In this document: piece by piece, positions 1 through 4,966 of the stretch
How positions within the stretch are numbered: the first letter of the stretch is position 1
Layout of the letters: each line of letters starts with the position of its first letter
Source of the DNA: JAWXCH01 sp034440595
GTDB taxonomy: Bacteria; Planctomycetota; Planctomycetia; Pirellulales; JALHPA01
DNA: 6,096 bases
Assembly (NCBI GenBank): GCA_034440595.1
Contig: JAWXCH010000276.1
Coordinates: 1 to 6,096, forward strand
Direction of reading: 5' to 3'
Notes under the pieces: model-generated
Databases searched by the model: none
Seen by the model: the letters and a program-made list of their open reading frames with translations, nothing else
Told to the model about the DNA's origin: nothing
Program-made: the position numbers and the translations under genes

Positions 1-45
1 AAAGCCGCCCGGGTCCTTATTTTTTTGTGTCGGGTGTAGAAATAC

Positions 46-504
46 TCACGGCAGGCTCGGATTGTCTCCGCGACGCGATATCTGGATTTCCATTAGCAAC
101 GGCCGAAGAACCTCTAGCGTCTTCGTTAACTCGACGCCGTAGTCGCAGCTTGGTCCTCGAACAGTGGTTGCGTGTGCTAACCGTTTGTTGATCGTCCAGC
201 AAATGGAATTTTCTTGCGAGCGGGTTCCGTATTCCCGGTGCAGAATCGTCAGATTGTCGGACTGGAATTCAGGCAGAAGGTTCTTAAGTAATATGTCATC
301 GGCGTCTTTGCCTTTGCACAAAAGGATATCGACGACTTGTCGTGCGTGAAGTAACGCACACTCTGTGATCGCATTCTTAACTTCGCGAGGATATTTCGCA
401 TAATCGTCGTTGCCAGGAACGAGAAGTGTGCACATGGTAAGCAGCATATGCACCTCGTAGTCGTAAATAACCCAAGGATCCGCTACACCCTCGGCTTGAC
501 TCAT
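46..504 (-). CDS. Conserved protein of unknown function (HAR / INKRLAH motifs)
   Basis: This is a 152-residue protein with no signal peptide or membrane segment, so it is probably cytoplasmic. I cannot assign a function. What can be seen is a mostly helical protein with a central block NAITECALLHARQVVDILL (about residues 43-61), an acidic stretch KDADDILLKNLLPEF (66-80) and a second block INKRLAHATTVRG (105-117), followed by a Leu-rich C-terminal helix. The pairing of an LLHAR..D helix with a later INK.LAH.T helix resembles, from memory, a group of short uncharacterised bacterial proteins; no DUF number can be given. The start is well supported: ATG at 504-502 is preceded by GGAGGG with a 6-nt gap. 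It lies 103 bp downstream of the TM2 gene on the same strand, so co-transcription is possible but not shown. A HEPN-like helical fold was considered, but the R-x4-6-H signature is absent. Confidence 0.72.
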   Translation of the reverse strand: MSQAEGVADPWVIYDYEVHMLLTMCTLLVPGNDDYAKYPREVKNAITECALLHARQVVDILLCKGKDADDILLKNLLPEFQSDNLTILHREYGTRSQENSICWTINKRLAHATTVRGPSCDYGVELTKTLEVLRPLLMEIQISRRGDNPSLP

Positions 505-510
505 GAAGTT

Positions 511-516
511 CCCTCC
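511..516 (-). promoter_or_regulatory. Shine-Dalgarno site of the 46-504 gene
   Basis: On the minus strand GGAGGG sits 6 nt before the ATG at 504. It is the clearest ribosome binding site in the window and fixes this start. Most other genes here have weak sites or none. Confidence 0.7.
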
Positions 517-607
517 AGCAGGTTTTGTCTACGCGAGGATGCCGTTCGCTTAACATTGATCCACGCTGGAGTTGTTGCGCACGTGCACACGATTCGGGCG
601 GCCAATC

Positions 608-985
608 TCAAAACCAGGACTTCTTCTCGACGATGTAGGTCTGATAGAACTCCTCGTCGGACTTGGTCAGATAGATAATCCCTTCGATCAGGCCGATTGT
701 TCCCGTAATGATGCTACCAAAAAAGAGAGTACACACAGTAATCAGCAGCATGATGATGCCGGGACCCGTCATGCCGAGAATGAATTTGTGAACGCCAAAC
801 GCCCCCAGCAATAATCCACACAACCCCGCAGCAAGTTTCTTGCTTGCGGCTTCGCGGATTTCTGGAGAGGTAGAGGTGCCTGCTTGGCGCTGCCGCACTC
901 CGCACTTTGGACAGATTTCTGCTCGACTGTCAATTGGGGCAGAGCAAGCGTAACAGTAGATTTGACCGGTACCAGATGACGACAT
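608..985 (-). CDS. Zinc-ribbon TM2-domain membrane protein
   Basis: This 125-residue protein combines a short N-terminal zinc ribbon with a TM2 domain. The ribbon has two CxxC pairs, CYAC (Cys11, Cys14) and CPKC (Cys25, Cys28). After a polar linker (30-48) comes the TM2 signature GAFGVHKFILG (61-71) inside the first hydrophobic segment (about 51-71), then a second hydrophobic hairpin (about 76-107). The C-terminal tail SDEEFYQTYIVEKKSWF is polar and probably faces the same side as the ribbon. TM2 proteins are inner-membrane proteins of unknown biochemical role. The acidic residue usual in the second helix is Glu101 (LIEGII), where Asp is more common. ATG at 985 was chosen because GAGGGG (995-990) lies 4 nt upstream. 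A TTG start at 997 would overlap that site and is unlikely. The 125-bp upstream gap carries a repeated 9-mer. Confidence 0.88.
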   Translation of the reverse strand: MSSSGTGQIYCYACSAPIDSRAEICPKCGVRQRQAGTSTSPEIREAASKKLAAGLCGLLLGAFGVHKFILGMTGPGIIMLLITVCTLFFGSIITGTIGLIEGIIYLTKSDEEFYQTYIVEKKSWF

Positions 986-989
986 TTGT

Positions 990-995
990 CCCCTC
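990..995 (-). promoter_or_regulatory. Shine-Dalgarno site deciding the TM2 gene start
   Basis: GAGGGG on the minus strand, 4 nt before ATG 985-983. It overlaps the upstream in-frame TTG (997-995), which argues that translation begins at the ATG and not at the TTG. Confidence 0.55.
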
Positions 996-1020
996 AAAAT
1001 TAAAGTGAATTCGCCAGCGA

Positions 1021-1073
1021 AACTGACGTGCCGTAGTTGGCCACTTCCAAGCTGAATAAGCGGGAACTGACGT
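1021..1073. repeat. 9-bp direct repeat AACTGACGT upstream of the TM2 gene
   Basis: AACTGACGT occurs at 1021-1029 and again at 1065-1073, 44 bp apart start to start, about four helical turns. Both copies lie in the non-coding gap upstream of the TM2 gene, where they read ACGTCAGTT on its strand. They could be paired operator half-sites. A chance match in a gap this size is not very rare. Confidence 0.3.
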
Positions 1074-1110
1074 TCGATGAGTTTAGTGGGTCGAGAGAAT
1101 AAATACCAGT

Positions 1111-1569
1111 TTATTTGCTCGCATTCCGATTTGGGCCGCTAGGATCGACGAAATCCTGCCGCATTGCAGCCTTCACCTCCTGCCACAGCCCAGGAGACAA
1201 ATCGGTCGACTTGTTCTGAGTGACCTCCGCCAGTGCACCTTCTAGCGAGATATTGCGGATTGTGGCCAAGGCCGCCGCGACTATCGCCGGCGAACGGCTC
1301 ATCCCGACACTGCAGCTCACCAGGGTGGGCACATTGGCTTTCAGTAATCTTGCGACAGTTTGAATCGCATTTTCTAGCAGCCAAGGCTCGTTACCCGCTC
1401 CGTCTAATAATGGAAAGCGGCAGTAGGTTATCTCCCGCAGTGGCAGAGCAGGGGGTTCTTCGAGCGCCAGGTCAACTAACGCCTTTATGCCAACCTCGCC
1501 CAGCAAACGACGATCGCGCGCCTCTGCCGCGTTACCGATCCACAGTGAGTGGTTGGGAAGTTGGTGCAT
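1111..1569 (-). CDS. Dual-specificity / tyrosine phosphatase family protein
   Basis: This 152-residue single-domain protein is a cysteine-dependent phosphatase of the dual-specificity type. The P-loop is CSVGMSRS, with nucleophile Cys86, Arg92 in the CX5R arrangement, and Ser93 following. It is preceded by the expected buried strand (NVPTLVS) and followed by a helix PAIVAAALATI. Asp56 in FPLLDGAG is the likely general acid. The N-terminal LWIGNAAEARD matches the opening strand of the fold. The family removes phosphate from phospho-Tyr, phospho-Ser/Thr or non-protein substrates; the substrate here cannot be read from sequence. The residue before the catalytic Cys is Ser85, while the family norm is His (HCX5R). 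There is no signal peptide, so it is cytosolic. ATG 1569 is the only reasonable start because an in-frame stop lies 3 nt upstream of the codon before it. No Shine-Dalgarno site is visible; a hairpin occupies 1579-1595, just upstream. Confidence 0.85.
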   Translation of the reverse strand: MHQLPNHSLWIGNAAEARDRRLLGEVGIKALVDLALEEPPALPLREITYCRFPLLDGAGNEPWLLENAIQTVARLLKANVPTLVSCSVGMSRSPAIVAAALATIRNISLEGALAEVTQNKSTDLSPGLWQEVKAAMRQDFVDPSGPNRNASK

Positions 1570-1578
1570 GATTTAGCA

Positions 1579-1595
1579 GGCATCGTCCCGATGCC
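1579..1595 (+). repeat. REP-like hairpin, copy 1 (5' of the phosphatase gene)
   Basis: A perfect 7-bp stem GGCATCG / CGATGCC closes a TCC loop. Read on the plus strand it is preceded by GCA (GCAG counting the first stem base) and followed by GTAG. It matches copy 2 at 1717-1733 (minus strand) at 13 of 17 positions; all four differences fall in the stem as compensatory pairs. It ends 9 nt upstream of the phosphatase ATG, where a ribosome binding site would normally be. Confidence 0.6.
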
Positions 1596-1716
1596 GTAGC
1601 CTCTGGCGAGTTGAGGTGAATTCTCGAACGCGGGTGACTTTCGTGTATTCTGCATTCCGCCTCGCGAATTGCAAATCAAGCAGTAGATTGCCGCCCGCAC
1701 TTGCTAATAGTTTAAC

Positions 1717-1733
1717 GGCACGGGGACCGTGCC
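1717..1733 (-). repeat. REP-like hairpin, copy 2 (3' of the membrane-protein gene)
   Basis: On the minus strand the perfect 7-bp stem GGCACGG / CCGTGCC closes a TCC loop, the same size and loop as copy 1 in the opposite orientation. Its 5' end reads GTAG running into the stem, which resembles the tetranucleotide head of RAYT-associated REP elements. It lies 10 nt after the stop codon of the 1744-2196 gene, so it may also help end or protect that transcript. The following sequence GTTAAAC lacks a real U-tract, so a classical intrinsic terminator is not well supported. Confidence 0.6.
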
Positions 1734-1743
1734 TACAACGTTT

Positions 1744-2196
1744 CTATTCGTACATCCGCTTCTGTTGAGGCAGAAACGCGACCAGTACGCACGCCAGATA
1801 CGCGATGTAAAACACGACCGGAAACGTCCAGGCATATTCCGGCTCATCATCGGCTAGGATCACGATGGCTGTACCGCATTCGCAGAGAAACAAAAAGACG
1901 ATCGCCACTGCCAGCACGAATTGTCGCCGACGTGGGAGTGCTCCTCCGCAAGCTTTGCGGATCTGATTTGCTCCTACGTGTGCCCGGATCAGGGCTGCGA
2001 TCAACGGCAGAAAGAACGCGACCACAACTTCCAGAATGTGACGCGGGGGAAGCAGCAGAGCGACGGCACGGATTGATAGCGCTATCGTCAGAGGCAGCAA
2101 GCCGTCCCAGCGCAGCAGATCGAGCCAATACTTGGAAGATGCCGCCGAGTCATCGTGCTTGGGGATCGATTCCAGGGATTTTAGGTTGGAAGGCAT
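1744..2196 (-). CDS. Four-helix membrane protein of unknown function
   Basis: This 150-residue integral membrane protein has no recognised domain. A polar N-terminus (1-30) ending in YWLDLLRWDGLLPL is followed by four hydrophobic segments at about 32-50, 53-71, 93-114 and 123-142. The loop between segments two and three is strongly basic (about 71-92, with a PRRRQ run), which by the positive-inside rule places it in the cytoplasm, with both termini also inside. An acidic patch ADDEPEYAW (115-123) lies in the loop between segments three and four, on the outer face in this model. There are no catalytic or metal-binding patterns. From memory it resembles short membrane proteins seen in planctomycete genomes; that is an impression. 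The start is ATG 2196, with no clear Shine-Dalgarno site, and the gene is divergent from ettA across a 233-bp spacer. Confidence 0.75.
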   Translation of the reverse strand: MPSNLKSLESIPKHDDSAASSKYWLDLLRWDGLLPLTIALSIRAVALLLPPRHILEVVVAFFLPLIAALIRAHVGANQIRKACGGALPRRRQFVLAVAIVFLFLCECGTAIVILADDEPEYAWTFPVVFYIAYLACVLVAFLPQQKRMYE

Positions 2197-2241
2197 GACT
2201 GCAGTGTAGCTGAGACTCCGAATTGAATATTCTTGCCGCTA

Positions 2242-2271
2242 ATTCTAGTCAGTCCCATCCTAGCAGTACAA
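2242..2271 (-). promoter_or_regulatory. Candidate promoter for the 1744-2196 gene
   Basis: On the minus strand TTGTAC (2271-2266) and TAGAAT (2247-2242) are 18 bp apart. The -10 matches the sigma-70 consensus at 5 of 6 positions and the -35 at 3 of 6. Predicted transcription would start near 2235, leaving a leader of about 39 nt. The perfect 8-bp palindrome GAATATTC (2225-2232) lies just inside the transcript. This is sequence resemblance only. Confidence 0.28.
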
Positions 2272-2285
2272 CGACGACCCCCACC

Positions 2286-2314
2286 TATACAGTTTGCCAA
2301 CTCCCCCGTAAAAT
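2286..2314 (+). promoter_or_regulatory. Candidate promoter for ettA
   Basis: TATACA (2286-2291) and TAAAAT (2309-2314) are 17 bp apart, matching the sigma-70 consensus at 4 of 6 and 5 of 6 positions. Transcription would start near 2321, giving a leader of about 110 nt that contains all three hairpins listed between 2330 and 2410. No experimental support; planctomycete promoters are poorly defined. Confidence 0.3.
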
Positions 2315-2329
2315 TGAGCTTCTGCCGTG

Positions 2330-2347
2330 GGCTGCCAGCTAGCAGCC
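2330..2347 (+). repeat. ettA leader hairpin 1
   Basis: GGCTGC (2330-2335) pairs with GCAGCC (2342-2347) around a 6-nt interval CAGCTA. As DNA it is an 18-bp dyad with one mismatched pair, centred on AGCT. Confidence 0.45.
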
Positions 2348-2354
2348 AACTTTG

Positions 2355-2373
2355 CAGCGGTCAGCGACCGCTG
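2355..2373 (+). repeat. ettA leader hairpin 2 (strongest)
   Basis: A perfect 8-bp stem CAGCGGTC / GACCGCTG closes an AGC triloop, with a possible extra G-U pair at the base. The downstream sequence TTGTATTCC is only partly T-rich, so it is at best a weak intrinsic terminator. It lies 56 nt before the ettA ATG and may act in attenuation or in transcript stability. Confidence 0.5.
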
Positions 2374-2397
2374 TTGTATTCCAACCCTGTTTTCCAA

Positions 2398-2410
2398 GCC
2401 GCCAGGCGGC
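2398..2410 (+). repeat. ettA leader hairpin 3
   Basis: A 5-bp GC-only stem GCCGC / GCGGC with a CAG loop ends 19 nt before the ettA start codon. This is close enough to affect ribosome loading on a message that has no visible Shine-Dalgarno site. Confidence 0.4.
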
Positions 2411-2429
2411 AAACTCAATATCAACCTTC

Positions 2430-4103
2430 ATGGCTCAAACGTACATCTATCAAGTCGCGAATCTCGTCAAAAAGCATGGTGGCAAGGAGATTCTCAAAGG
2501 GATCAATCTTTCGTTCTACCCAGGGGCCAAAATCGGTGTGCTTGGTCGCAACGGATCCGGCAAGAGTACCTTGCTGCGGATCATGGCGGGCTGGGACAAA
2601 GAATTTGAGGGTGAGGCACGCCTGAGCGAAGGTTTCACCGTCGGCTATCTGCCGCAGGAGCCGCAGCTCAATCCCGATAAGGATGTCACCGGCAATGTGA
2701 TGGAGGCGGTGGCTGGGACACGCGCCATTCTCGACCGCTACAACGAGATCAACGAAAAGCTGGGCGAGCCGATGGAGCCTGAGGAGATGGAAAAGCTCCT
2801 CAACGAGCAGGCCAAGGTCCAGGACCAGATCGAGCTGCGAAACGCTTGGGAACTGGACCGGCAAATAGAAATTGCAATGGAGGCGATGAATCTGCCGCCG
2901 GGCGATGCCGATGTCTCTAGACTCTCGGGTGGAGAACGCCGCCGCGTGGCACTTTGCAAGATTCTGCTGCAACATCCTGACCTGCTGTTGCTCGACGAAC
3001 CGACGAACCACTTGGATGCCGAAAGCATTAACTGGTTGGAGCGGCATCTGGCCGAGTATCAGGGGACCGTCGTGGCGGTAACGCACGATCGGTACTTCTT
3101 GGATAACGTCGCACAGTGGATTCTGGAAATCGACCGCGGCCGTGGGATACCTTGGGAAGGAAACTACTCTTCTTGGTTAGAGCAAAAGCGCGCCCGGCTG
3201 GAGACTGAAGAGAAGACCCGGTCGGCCCGACAGAAGACTTTGGAGCGCGAGTTGGAGTGGATTCGCAGTTCCCCTAAGGCGCGGCAGGCCAAGAGCAAAG
3301 CACGTATTGCTTCTTATGAAAAAATGTCTGCCGAACGATTTGAGGATCGTGAGGACGAGTTCGAGATTCAGATTCCACCCGGCAAGCACCTGGGAGAATT
3401 GGTCATCGAAGGCAATGACCTTAGCAAAGCGTACGGCGACAATTTGCTGTTTGAGAATTTCTCGTTTCGTTTGCCACCAGGGGGTATTGTTGGAATCATT
3501 GGCCCAAACGGTGCGGGCAAGACGACGCTGTTTCGCATGTTTTCCGGAGAAGAGCAGCCCGATTCGGGCACAATTCGGATTGGTGACACGGTTGAAATGG
3601 GTTACGTCGACCAATCACGCGATAAGCTGGCCGCGAACAAGAGTGTGTTTGAAGAGATTTCCGGCGGGCACGAATTTCTGGACCTGGGTGGCCGCAAAAT
3701 CAATTCGCGATCCTACGTGGCACGGTTCAATTTTCAGGGACCAGACCAGCAAAAAAAGGTCGGTACGCTCTCTGGAGGAGAACGAAACCGAGTGCATTTG
3801 GCAGCGCTATTGCGCCGCGGTTCGAATTTGCTGCTGTTGGATGAACCGACGAACGACCTGGACGTGGATACCTTGCGGGCGTTGGAAGAAGCTATTGCCA
3901 ACTATGCTGGCTGCGTGGTGGTCATCAGCCATGATCGCTGGTTCTTGGATCGATTGGCAACGCATGTCATCGCCTTTGAAGGGGACGGCTACGTCCATGT
4001 CTGCGAAGGGAACTTTCAGATCTATGAAGCGCAACGCAAGATTCGCATGGGCATCGATGCGGACCAGCCGCACCGGTTTCATTACAAGAAGCTAAAGCAC
4101 TAG
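2430..4103 (+). CDS. ettA: Energy-dependent translational throttle protein EttA (ABC-F ATPase)
   Basis: This soluble ABC-F protein of 557 residues is about the length of E. coli EttA (555). EttA binds the ribosomal E site and gates the first elongation steps according to the ATP/ADP state. Two nucleotide-binding domains are visible. NBD1 has Walker A GRNGSGKST (39-47), signature LSGGE (165-169), Walker B LLLLDE with catalytic Glu190, and switch His219. NBD2 has Walker A GPNGAGKTT (358-366), signature LSGGE (447-451), Walker B with Glu472, and His501. The EttA-type arm insertion (about 95-139) and the charged linker that contacts P-site tRNA (about 240-325, including WEGNYSSWLEQK) are both present, separating it from Uup and antibiotic-resistance ABC-F proteins. 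The start at 2430 gives MAQ, as in E. coli EttA. An upstream in-frame TTG at 2352 would add 26 non-homologous residues. No Shine-Dalgarno site is seen; the leader is rich in hairpins. Confidence 0.96.
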   Translation: MAQTYIYQVANLVKKHGGKEILKGINLSFYPGAKIGVLGRNGSGKSTLLRIMAGWDKEFEGEARLSEGFTVGYLPQEPQLNPDKDVTGNVMEAVAGTRAILDRYNEINEKLGEPMEPEEMEKLLNEQAKVQDQIELRNAWELDRQIEIAMEAMNLPPGDADVSRLSGGERRRVALCKILLQHPDLLLLDEPTNHLDAESINWLERHLAEYQGTVVAVTHDRYFLDNVAQWILEIDRGRGIPWEGNYSSWLEQKRARLETEEKTRSARQKTLERELEWIRSSPKARQAKSKARIASYEKMSAERFEDREDEFEIQIPPGKHLGELVIEGNDLSKAYGDNLLFENFSFRLPPGGIVGIIGPNGAGKTTLFRMFSGEEQPDSGTIRIGDTVEMGYVDQSRDKLAANKSVFEEISGGHEFLDLGGRKINSRSYVARFNFQGPDQQKKVGTLSGGERNRVHLAALLRRGSNLLLLDEPTNDLDVDTLRALEEAIANYAGCVVVISHDRWFLDRLATHVIAFEGDGYVHVCEGNFQIYEAQRKIRMGIDADQPHRFHYKKLKH

Positions 4104-4153
4104 GGCGACGACTGCACAAGCAGAACGTCAGCATGTCCACGGCTTATCTACAA

Positions 4154-4173
4154 GCGATGGCTTCAGCCATCGC
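4154..4173 (+). repeat. Perfect inverted repeat downstream of ettA
   Basis: GCGATGGC (4154-4161) pairs with GCCATCGC (4166-4173) around a TTCA loop, a perfect 8-bp stem 50 nt after the ettA stop. It is followed by CGAAAAATA on the plus strand and by TTGTAG on the minus strand, so no U-tract supports a classical terminator in either direction. It could be a transcript 3'-end stabiliser, a weak terminator or a dispersed palindromic repeat. Confidence 0.5.
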
Positions 4174-4188
4174 CGAAAAATACTCCGC

Positions 4189-4218
4189 TTGGCAAGAATC
4201 GCACAAGTAGTGTATCTT
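4189..4218 (+). promoter_or_regulatory. Candidate promoter for the MIP channel gene
   Basis: TTGGCA (4189-4194) and TATCTT (4213-4218) are 18 bp apart, matching the sigma-70 consensus at 5 of 6 and 4 of 6 positions. It would give a leader of about 105 nt. It overlaps the inverted repeat at 4190-4222, so the same bases could be an operator or a mobile-repeat relic instead. Confidence 0.25.
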
Positions 4219-4222
4219 GCCA
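4190..4222 (+). repeat. Long interrupted inverted repeat between ettA and the MIP gene
   Basis: TGGCAAGA (4190-4197) pairs perfectly with TCTTGCCA (4215-4222). Inside, CAC (4202-4204) pairs with GTG (4210-4212) around AAGTA, giving a 33-nt stem-loop with an asymmetric internal loop. GCACAAGTAG (4201-4210) also nearly repeats GCACAAGCAG at 4114-4123. Confidence 0.45.
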
Positions 4223-4279
4223 CATCTGCGCCACAATGTAACGGGGGAAGGCTGCTGTCTGGCAGAACCTCAGCGCGGA

Positions 4280-4293
4280 TCGCCTTCCGGCGA
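4280..4293 (+). repeat. Small hairpin upstream of the MIP gene
   Basis: TCGCC / GGCGA form a 5-bp stem around a TTCC loop, followed by CTTTGATTATTG. It could be a weak terminator of read-through from ettA or simply leader structure. Short stems like this arise often by chance. Confidence 0.25.
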
Positions 4294-4330
4294 CTTTGAT
4301 TATTGACAACATTGCTAGGAATCCAGCGGT

Positions 4331-4957
4331 ATGAACAAGTACATCTATGAAATGATCGGAACTTTTTTCCTGGTGCTTACCATCGGCTGCTCGGTATTGC
4401 CCGGTGCCAGTGCAGGAAGTCTGGCACCATTGGCCATCGGCTCCGCGCTGATGGTCATGGTGTATGCGACTGGCCATCTGTCGGGTGGTCACCTCAACCC
4501 GGCCGTCACAATTGGTGTCTGGTTGCGGGGCCGCTGCTCGACTTTGGACGTGATTCCCTACATCCTTTTTCAGTGTGCTGGAGCAGCCGCTGCGGCGTTT
4601 GCAGCAATGTACTTGCGACCAGAAGCGGCCACAGTTGCGACGCCAGACGTAGGCAAGGCGCTGCTGGCGGAGTTTTTGTTCACCTTTGCCTTGGTCTACG
4701 TAGTGCTGAATTCCGCGACCGCGAAAGCGAATGCCGGCAATTCATTCTACGGACTGGCAATCGGTTTTACGGTGCTGGTCGGTGCCTTTGCCGTGGGAGA
4801 CATCTCGGGAGGTGCATTCAACCCGGCAGTTGCAGTTGGCGTTAGCATTATGAAGCTCTCTGCTTGGGAGAATCTCTGGATCTACTTGGTCGCAAACTTT
4901 GGCGGCGGAGTATTGGCAGCCATTGTCTTCCGGTTACTGAACCGCGAAGACAAGTAA
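4331..4957 (+). CDS. MIP/aquaporin-family channel with non-canonical selectivity filter
   Basis: This 208-residue inner-membrane channel is shorter than E. coli AqpZ (231). Six hydrophobic segments lie at about 5-24, 32-50, 73-94, 106-127, 137-156 and 181-203, with two half-helices carrying the family signatures SGGHLNPAVT (51-60) and SGGAFNPAVA (159-168). Both NPA boxes (56-58, 164-166) are intact, as is the TM1 glutamate (Glu7). The residue after the second NPA is Val167, where water-specific aquaporins have the filter arginine. By hand alignment to AqpZ (F43/H174/T183/R189), the filter here is Ile36/Ala152/Gly161/Val167, wider and hydrophobic and closer in type to plant TIP channels. It may pass ammonia, urea, peroxide or other small neutral solutes; the substrate is inferred. 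ATG 4331 has only a weak AGGA site 10 nt upstream. The gene converges on recG. Confidence 0.9.
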   Translation: MNKYIYEMIGTFFLVLTIGCSVLPGASAGSLAPLAIGSALMVMVYATGHLSGGHLNPAVTIGVWLRGRCSTLDVIPYILFQCAGAAAAAFAAMYLRPEAATVATPDVGKALLAEFLFTFALVYVVLNSATAKANAGNSFYGLAIGFTVLVGAFAVGDISGGAFNPAVAVGVSIMKLSAWENLWIYLVANFGGGVLAAIVFRLLNREDK

Positions 4958-4966
4958 GCCGCTTAC
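4954..4966. repeat. Palindrome spanning the convergent stop codons
   Basis: GTAAG / CTTAC with a CCG loop. The MIP stop TAA (4955-4957) is in one arm and the recG stop (4965-4963) in the other. The stem is only 5 bp and three of those pairs follow automatically from two facing TAA stops, so this is weak evidence for a shared terminator. Confidence 0.2.

Noticed and set aside
46..504. HEPN RNase assignment for the unknown protein
   Set aside because: No R-x4-6-H motif and no partner nucleotidyltransferase gene nearby.
986..997. TTG start for the TM2 protein at 997
   Set aside because: The TTG overlaps the Shine-Dalgarno site GAGGGG that serves ATG 985.
1485..1700. Possible 71-residue minus-strand protein overlapping the phosphatase start
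   Set aside because: It runs through the REP-like hairpin and into the phosphatase gene in another frame, with no Shine-Dalgarno site or family resemblance.
1717..1733. Intrinsic terminator of the 1744-2196 gene
   Set aside because: The hairpin is well placed but is followed by GTTAAAC without a U-run; similarity to the copy at 1579-1595 makes a dispersed repeat the better explanation.
2294..2314. TTGCCA with TAAAAT as the ettA promoter
   Set aside because: The spacing is only 9 bp, far below the 16-18 bp needed; TATACA with TAAAAT fits better.
2352..2429. N-terminal extension of EttA from an upstream TTG
   Set aside because: The added 26 residues do not resemble EttA, the segment contains the leader hairpins, and ATG 2430 gives the MAQ start seen in E. 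coli EttA.
2421..3086. 221-codon open frame on the minus strand antisense to ettA
   Set aside because: It lies opposite a highly conserved gene, its protein has no recognisable features, and long antisense frames are common in such sequence.
3307..4095. 262-codon plus-strand open frame inside ettA
   Set aside because: It is an alternative frame of ettA, rich in Trp, Arg and Cys with no domain, and the ettA frame is intact throughout.
4154..4180. Intrinsic terminator of ettA
   Set aside because: The stem is perfect, but the downstream plus-strand run is AAAAA, not T, so a classical terminator is not supported.
4303..4308. TTGACA as -35 box of the MIP gene
   Set aside because: A -10 box at normal spacing would fall on the start codon, and no TATAAT-like sequence is there.
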